From assembly GCF_018334155.1 (NCBI RefSeq), contig NZ_JAGXTP010000001.1:806001-870000 (forward strand): a stretch of 64,000 nucleotides of DNA, written 5' to 3'. Position 1 is the first letter of the stretch. Every line of letters begins with the position of its first letter. The position numbers were made by a program, and so were the translations under genes. The stretch comes from Devosia litorisediminis. GTDB lineage: Bacteria > Pseudomonadota > Alphaproteobacteria > Rhizobiales > Devosiaceae. The notes beneath the pieces are model-generated. The model was given only the letters and a program-made list of their open reading frames with translations, had not been told where the DNA came from and made no database searches. Of this stretch, positions 60,471-64,000 are shown one piece after another.

Positions 60471-60524
60471 TTTAGCGGGGGGACAGCTTTCCCACATGCG
60501 CTGTTCCAAGCCATGCCCGCTAAG
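60471..60524 (+). promoter_or_regulatory. Two-helix structured element upstream of cysG
   Basis: TTAGCGGG (60472-60479) pairs perfectly with CCCGCTAA (60516-60523). Inside it GGACAGC (60481-60487) pairs with GCTGTTCC (60500-60507) with one bulged T, leaving a 12-base loop. The element ends 88 bases before cysG. I do not recognise it as a known riboswitch such as SAM-II. Confidence 0.4.
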
Positions 60525-60611
60525 GGAAATATAAAAGCGATTGAATTTCAAAGCCTTGCTGCAAAGCCCCGGATTCGCGTAATTTCACGCACCGTAGCAG
60601 CAGGGTTTTCA

Positions 60612-62012
60612 ATGGCACTTCTCAACACCTTCCCGTTGAGCTTCAAGGTTCGCGACAAGCGTATCGCCATTATTGGCGGTGGCGAAGAGGCGCTCAACAA
60701 GGTGCGCCTGGTCGCCAAGACCAGTGCGCAGATTGTGATCATCTCCCGTCAGATCGAAGCCGACTTCAGCGGCTTTGCGGTGCAGTGCATCGAGCGCGGC
60801 TTCGCGGTCTCGGACCTCGATGGCGTGGCGCTGGTGTTTGTCGCCGAAGAGAGCGCCGATGCTGCCTTGGCCAAGGATGAAGCGCGGGCCCGCAATATCC
60901 CGCTCAACGTGGTCGATGTGCCGGCTGAATGTGATTTCTATACCCCTTCGATTGTTGATCGCGCGCCGTTGACGGTCGCGATCTCGACCGAAGGCGATGC
61001 GCCAGTGCTGGCGCGACTGGTGCGGGCCCGTATCGAGGCCATGCTGCCGCCGGGCTTTGGCAAAATCGCCAGCCTGGCCGGCGGGTTACGCCAGCGCGTT
61101 GAATCTCTGATTCACACGGGCCCTGCGCGCCGCCGCTATTATGAAGCACTGGTCACCTCGCCCCAGGTCGAAGCTGCCGTCGCCCAGAGCCCGATTGCCG
61201 GTCGTTTCCGGGCCGAAGTCTTGCTTGAGCAGCATCAGAGCAATAGCGAAGCAACCGGCATTGTTTGGTTGATCGGGGCAGGGCCGGGATCGGAAGATCT
61301 GCTCACCCTGCGCGCCCAGCGCCTGCTGCAGGAAGCCGACGTTATCGTTCATGACCAGTTGGTGCCCGATGCCGTGGTGCAGATGGGACGGCGCGATGCC
61401 GAACAGATTTCAGTCGGTAAGGCCAAGGGGCATCATTCGTTCAGCCAGGCTCAGATCAATACGCTGATCGTCCGGCTGGCCCGTCAGGGCAAGAAGGTCG
61501 CACGGCTCAAGTCGGGCGATCCGATGGTATTCGGCCGTGCCGGCGAAGAGATCGCTGCGCTGCGCAAGGCCGGGCTGACGTACAAGATCGTTCCCGGCGT
61601 CAGTGCTGCTTTGGCAGCAGCCGCCGACACGGCGACGCCAGTCACGCTGCGCAAGGTATCGAGCGGCTTTGTCATGGCAACGGCGCATGGCGCCGAGGAT
61701 AGCGATCTCACGCATTGGGCCGGCCTGGCGCAGTCCGGCCTGACGCTGGCGCTCTACATGGGCAAGTCCATTGCCGCCGAGGTCGCCGGCCGGCTTGTCG
61801 CACATGGCGCCAATCCGGAATTGCCGGTGGGCATAGTGGTCAATGCCGGGCGACCCCAGATGACAACATATGCGGCCACCCTGCGGTCCCTCATCGACAG
61901 TGATGTGGTGCTGGCAGACGGGCCTGCAATCATTTTCGTTGGTGAAGCCGTGGCGGCAGGTGACTGGTCCAATGCCGCGCAGATCGCCGCGCAGAACTTC
62001 AAGGTAGCGTGA
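60612..62012 (+). CDS. cysG: Siroheme synthase CysG
   Basis: Multifunctional enzyme of 466 aa making siroheme from uroporphyrinogen III: methylation, oxidation and iron insertion. The N-terminal half is the dehydrogenase/ferrochelatase (Met8-like) domain with KRIAIIGGGEEALNKVRLVA. The C-terminal half is uroporphyrinogen-III methyltransferase with IVWLIGAGPGSEDLLTLRAQ, VARLKSGDPMVFGRAGEEI and VVNAGRPQMTTYAATLRSL. Siroheme is the cofactor of the sulfite reductase two genes on. I start at ATG 60612 (AGGG upstream); a longer frame from 60513 would begin inside a hairpin. Confidence 0.95.
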   Translation: MALLNTFPLSFKVRDKRIAIIGGGEEALNKVRLVAKTSAQIVIISRQIEADFSGFAVQCIERGFAVSDLDGVALVFVAEESADAALAKDEARARNIPLNVVDVPAECDFYTPSIVDRAPLTVAISTEGDAPVLARLVRARIEAMLPPGFGKIASLAGGLRQRVESLIHTGPARRRYYEALVTSPQVEAAVAQSPIAGRFRAEVLLEQHQSNSEATGIVWLIGAGPGSEDLLTLRAQRLLQEADVIVHDQLVPDAVVQMGRRDAEQISVGKAKGHHSFSQAQINTLIVRLARQGKKVARLKSGDPMVFGRAGEEIAALRKAGLTYKIVPGVSAALAAAADTATPVTLRKVSSGFVMATAHGAEDSDLTHWAGLAQSGLTLALYMGKSIAAEVAGRLVAHGANPELPVGIVVNAGRPQMTTYAATLRSLIDSDVVLADGPAIIFVGEAVAAGDWSNAAQIAAQNFKVA

Positions 62013-62016
62013 CAAA

Positions 62017-62340
62017 ATGCAAATTCTGACGGGCAATGAGCTGACTTCGGGCGGGACGGTCTATCTCGACGCCACAGGCCGGTGGGTCGAAGACCTGCAG
62101 GCGGCGCATGTATTCGGGGCAGAAGAACTCGCCGAACGTGACGCTGCGATCGCCGCGACCAAGGGCACTGGCCGCATTGTCAGTGTCGAAATTGAAGACG
62201 TAACACTTGATGGCGTGGTGCTTGTTCCCAAGCGTCTGCGCGAACGCATCCGGGCAGCGGGTCCCACCGCGCCTTTGACTTTGAACGGCGAGATCTACGA
62301 CCGCCAGCATCTGGGTGAGGACGGTCATGTATCGATATGA
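62017..62340 (+). CDS. DUF2849 domain protein
   Basis: Protein of 107 aa of family DUF2849, regularly found between cysG and the sulfite reductase gene in alphaproteobacteria. Sequence begins MQILTGNELTSGGTVYLDAT and has GRWVEDLQAAHVFGAEELAE. No catalytic motif is clear; a role in sulfite reductase assembly or regulation is guessed from position. It starts 4 bases after cysG and overlaps the next gene by 14 bases. Confidence 0.9.
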   Translation: MQILTGNELTSGGTVYLDATGRWVEDLQAAHVFGAEELAERDAAIAATKGTGRIVSVEIEDVTLDGVVLVPKRLRERIRAAGPTAPLTLNGEIYDRQHLGEDGHVSI

Positions 62341-63985
62341 CGAATTTGACGCCGCGTTTGTCGCGGGTCGTACGGCGCAGTTCTCCGATCAGGTCCACCG
62401 TCGCCTTTCGGGCGAGTTGAGCGAAGACCAGTTCCGCCCGCTGCGGCTGATGAATGGCCTCTATCTTCAACTGCACGCCTATATGCTGCGCGTTGCGGTG
62501 CCTTACGGCACGCTGTCGAGCAAGCAGATGCGCAGGCTGGCCCATATTGCGCGCACCTATGATCGTGGCTACGGCCATTTCACCACGCGCCAGAACATCC
62601 AGTATAACTGGCCCAAGCTCAAGGATGTGCCGGTTATCCTTGAGGAGTTGGCGAGCGTGGAAATGCACGCCATCCAGACGTCCGGCAATTGCATTCGCAA
62701 TGTGACGACGGACCAGTTTGCTGGCGCCGCCGCCGACGAGATCATTGATCCGCGTCCGGTTGCCGAGATCATTCGTCAGTGGTCGAGCCTGCACCCCGAG
62801 TTCAGCTATCTGCCGCGCAAGTTCAAGATTGCCATGACCGGCTCACCCAATGACCGGGCCGCGATCCGTTTCCACGATATCGGCCTGCAGGCTGCGGTGA
62901 ACGCTGCAGGCGATATCGGCTGGGAAGTATGGGTTGGCGGTGGTCTGGGCCGGACGCCAATGATCGGCAAGCTGCTCAACAGCTTCGTGCCAAATGAGCA
63001 TCTGCTCGCCTATCTTGAGAGCATTATGCGCGTCTACAACCGCTATGGTCGGCGCGACAACAAGTACAAGGCGCGCATCAAGATCCTGGTGCACGAAGAG
63101 GGCCTTGAGACGATCAAGGGGCAGGTCGAGACCGAATTTGCCGAGGTGCGTGGTGGTGTCCTGACCCTGCCGCAGGCCGAGCTTGATCGCATCACCACCT
63201 ATTTCGCGCCGCCTGCGTTCTCCGACCAGTCGGGCAATACCGTGAACGTGGCCTATCAGTCGATCATTGATCCCGCCTATGGCCGCTGGCTCGACAACAA
63301 TTTGAACGCCCATAGCCAGCCCGGCTATGCCTCGGTCACCATTTCGCTCAAGCCCGTTGGTGGCGCCCCGGGCGATGCGACCGATGCACAGATGGACGTC
63401 GTGGCCGATCTGGCCGAGCGCTATTCGTTCGATGAGTTGCGCGTGACCCACGAACAGAACCTGGTGCTGCCCCATGTGGCCGTCGCCGACTTGCGCGCTG
63501 TCTATGATGCGCTGGTGCAAGCCAAGCTTGCTGACGGCAATACCGGTCTGATCACGGACATGATCTGCTGCCCGGGTCTGGATTTTTGCGCCTTGGCCAA
63601 TGCCCGTTCGATCCCCATCGCGCAGGAAATCTCGCACAAGTTTGCCGCGCCGGAGCGTCAGGCGGAAATCGGTGATCTCAAGATCAAGATTTCAGGCTGC
63701 ATCAATGCCTGCGGTCATCACCATGTTGGCCATATCGGCATTCTGGGCGTGGAGAAGAAAGGCGGCGAACTCTATCAGATCACGCTTGGCGGCGACGCAA
63801 CTGAACAGGCTTCCGTCGGCAAGATCATCGGGCCCGGCTTTGAAGCTGATGCGGTTCCCGGCGCGATCGAGAAGCTGGTCGATACCTATATTGCTCAACG
63901 TCAAAGCACTGAAGAGAGCTTTATCGAGGCGTATCGTCGCCTGGGTGAGGCCCCCTTCAAGGAGGCTCTGTATGGCGCAGCCTAA
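62327..63985 (+). CDS. cysI: Nitrite/sulfite reductase, siroheme protein (CysI-like)
   Basis: Siroheme and 4Fe-4S enzyme of 552 aa reducing sulfite to sulfide in assimilation. Two ferredoxin-like half domains and two siroheme domains are in order; RNIQYNWPKLKDVPVILEEL and QTSGNCIRNVTTDQFAG belong to the first half. The cluster cysteines are C-x5-C in CPGLDFCAL and C-x3-C in GCINACGHHH, in the right order. Related proteins reduce nitrite, but the cysG and sulfur context favours sulfite. The ATG at 62327 follows GAGG; GTG 62315 is upstream of that site. It overlaps the next gene by 14 bases. Confidence 0.95.
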   Translation: MYRYDEFDAAFVAGRTAQFSDQVHRRLSGELSEDQFRPLRLMNGLYLQLHAYMLRVAVPYGTLSSKQMRRLAHIARTYDRGYGHFTTRQNIQYNWPKLKDVPVILEELASVEMHAIQTSGNCIRNVTTDQFAGAAADEIIDPRPVAEIIRQWSSLHPEFSYLPRKFKIAMTGSPNDRAAIRFHDIGLQAAVNAAGDIGWEVWVGGGLGRTPMIGKLLNSFVPNEHLLAYLESIMRVYNRYGRRDNKYKARIKILVHEEGLETIKGQVETEFAEVRGGVLTLPQAELDRITTYFAPPAFSDQSGNTVNVAYQSIIDPAYGRWLDNNLNAHSQPGYASVTISLKPVGGAPGDATDAQMDVVADLAERYSFDELRVTHEQNLVLPHVAVADLRAVYDALVQAKLADGNTGLITDMICCPGLDFCALANARSIPIAQEISHKFAAPERQAEIGDLKIKISGCINACGHHHVGHIGILGVEKKGGELYQITLGGDATEQASVGKIIGPGFEADAVPGAIEKLVDTYIAQRQSTEESFIEAYRRLGEAPFKEALYGAA

Positions 63986-64000
63986 AGCCGCCCACGTGCC
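63972..64000 (+). CDS. Start of the next gene in the sulfur operon (truncated)
   Basis: A frame begins at ATG 63972 (MAQPKAAHV) with GGAGG six bases upstream, overlapping the sulfite reductase gene by 14 bases. Only nine codons are inside the window. In alphaproteobacterial operons of this order the next genes are often a DUF934 protein and PAPS reductase (cysH); which one this is cannot be told. Confidence 0.6.

Noticed and set aside
60471-60524. SAM-II riboswitch before cysG
   Set aside because: Length and lineage would fit, but the element is two nested stems rather than the H-type pseudoknot, and conserved SAM-II bases are not seen.

Overview
This window looks like core chromosome from an alphaproteobacterium of the order Hyphomicrobiales (Rhizobiales), probably near Devosia/Devosiaceae. 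The order rests on three things seen here: a circularly permuted two-piece tmRNA gene, a very large apolipoprotein-like growth-pole-ring (GPR/RgsE-type) protein, and the typical alphaproteobacterial set SspB + DUF2849 + cysG/cysI. The genus is inference from protein style only. The DNA is GC-rich and densely coding. I see no insertion sequence, prophage, integrase, CRISPR array, rRNA or toxin-antitoxin pair, so this is not an accessory island.

Layout. 1-7718: 5' part of a UvrD helicase gene, divergent from a secreted phytase-like-domain protein with a candidate Pho box; then AsmA, a small ribbon-helix-helix protein and the ClpXP adaptor SspB. 7815-9466: permuted ssrA with its own promoter, and a secreted alpha/beta hydrolase. 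9618-15344: DUF1003, thyA, DUF4424, GNAT, folA, hflK, hflC, several of them overlapping. 15424-22013: serB, miaA, a MATE exporter, DUF423, a glycine-zipper lipoprotein, a cold-shock protein, NUDIX and a PiT phosphate transporter. 22177-24754: ilvB and ilvN behind a leader-peptide attenuator. 24969-32378: pdxJ, an FMN reductase, kup, a small secreted protein, an OYE-family reductase, an SDR and an AraC regulator. 32441-38113: a TetR gene with a perfect 16-bp palindrome, ilvC, GFA-HbpS-PhzF, then a leucine-rich leader peptide and leuA. 38220-45270: an EEP-family protein, a HisC-like aminotransferase, a 68-aa orphan, tRNA-Lys(CTT), TerC, and a FemAB-flippase-GNAT group. 45463-51009: acs, a secreted NagZ-like glycosidase, an LpxH-like phosphoesterase and an MFS transporter. 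51205-57126: the 1723-aa GPR-like protein, divergent from an Hpt protein. 57233-64000: prfC overlapping a methyltransferase, a 2Fe-2S ferredoxin, then the sulfite-reduction operon cysG-DUF2849-cysI and the start of one more gene.

How it works together. Three separate branched-chain amino acid loci (ilvBN, ilvC, leuA) each carry a different visible control: a BCAA-coding leader with a U-tailed terminator, a TetR gene with a palindrome, and a Leu-run leader with switchable hairpins. Folate/thymidylate enzymes sit together upstream of the HflKC modulators of FtsH. The right end makes siroheme and reduces sulfite.

No wholly new multi-gene system is evident. The points most worth a second look are the leuA leader, the GPR-like protein with CtrA-like boxes in its divergent promoter region, the TetR palindrome upstream of ilvC, two structured intergenic regions (before terC and before cysG), and the candidate Pho boxes.
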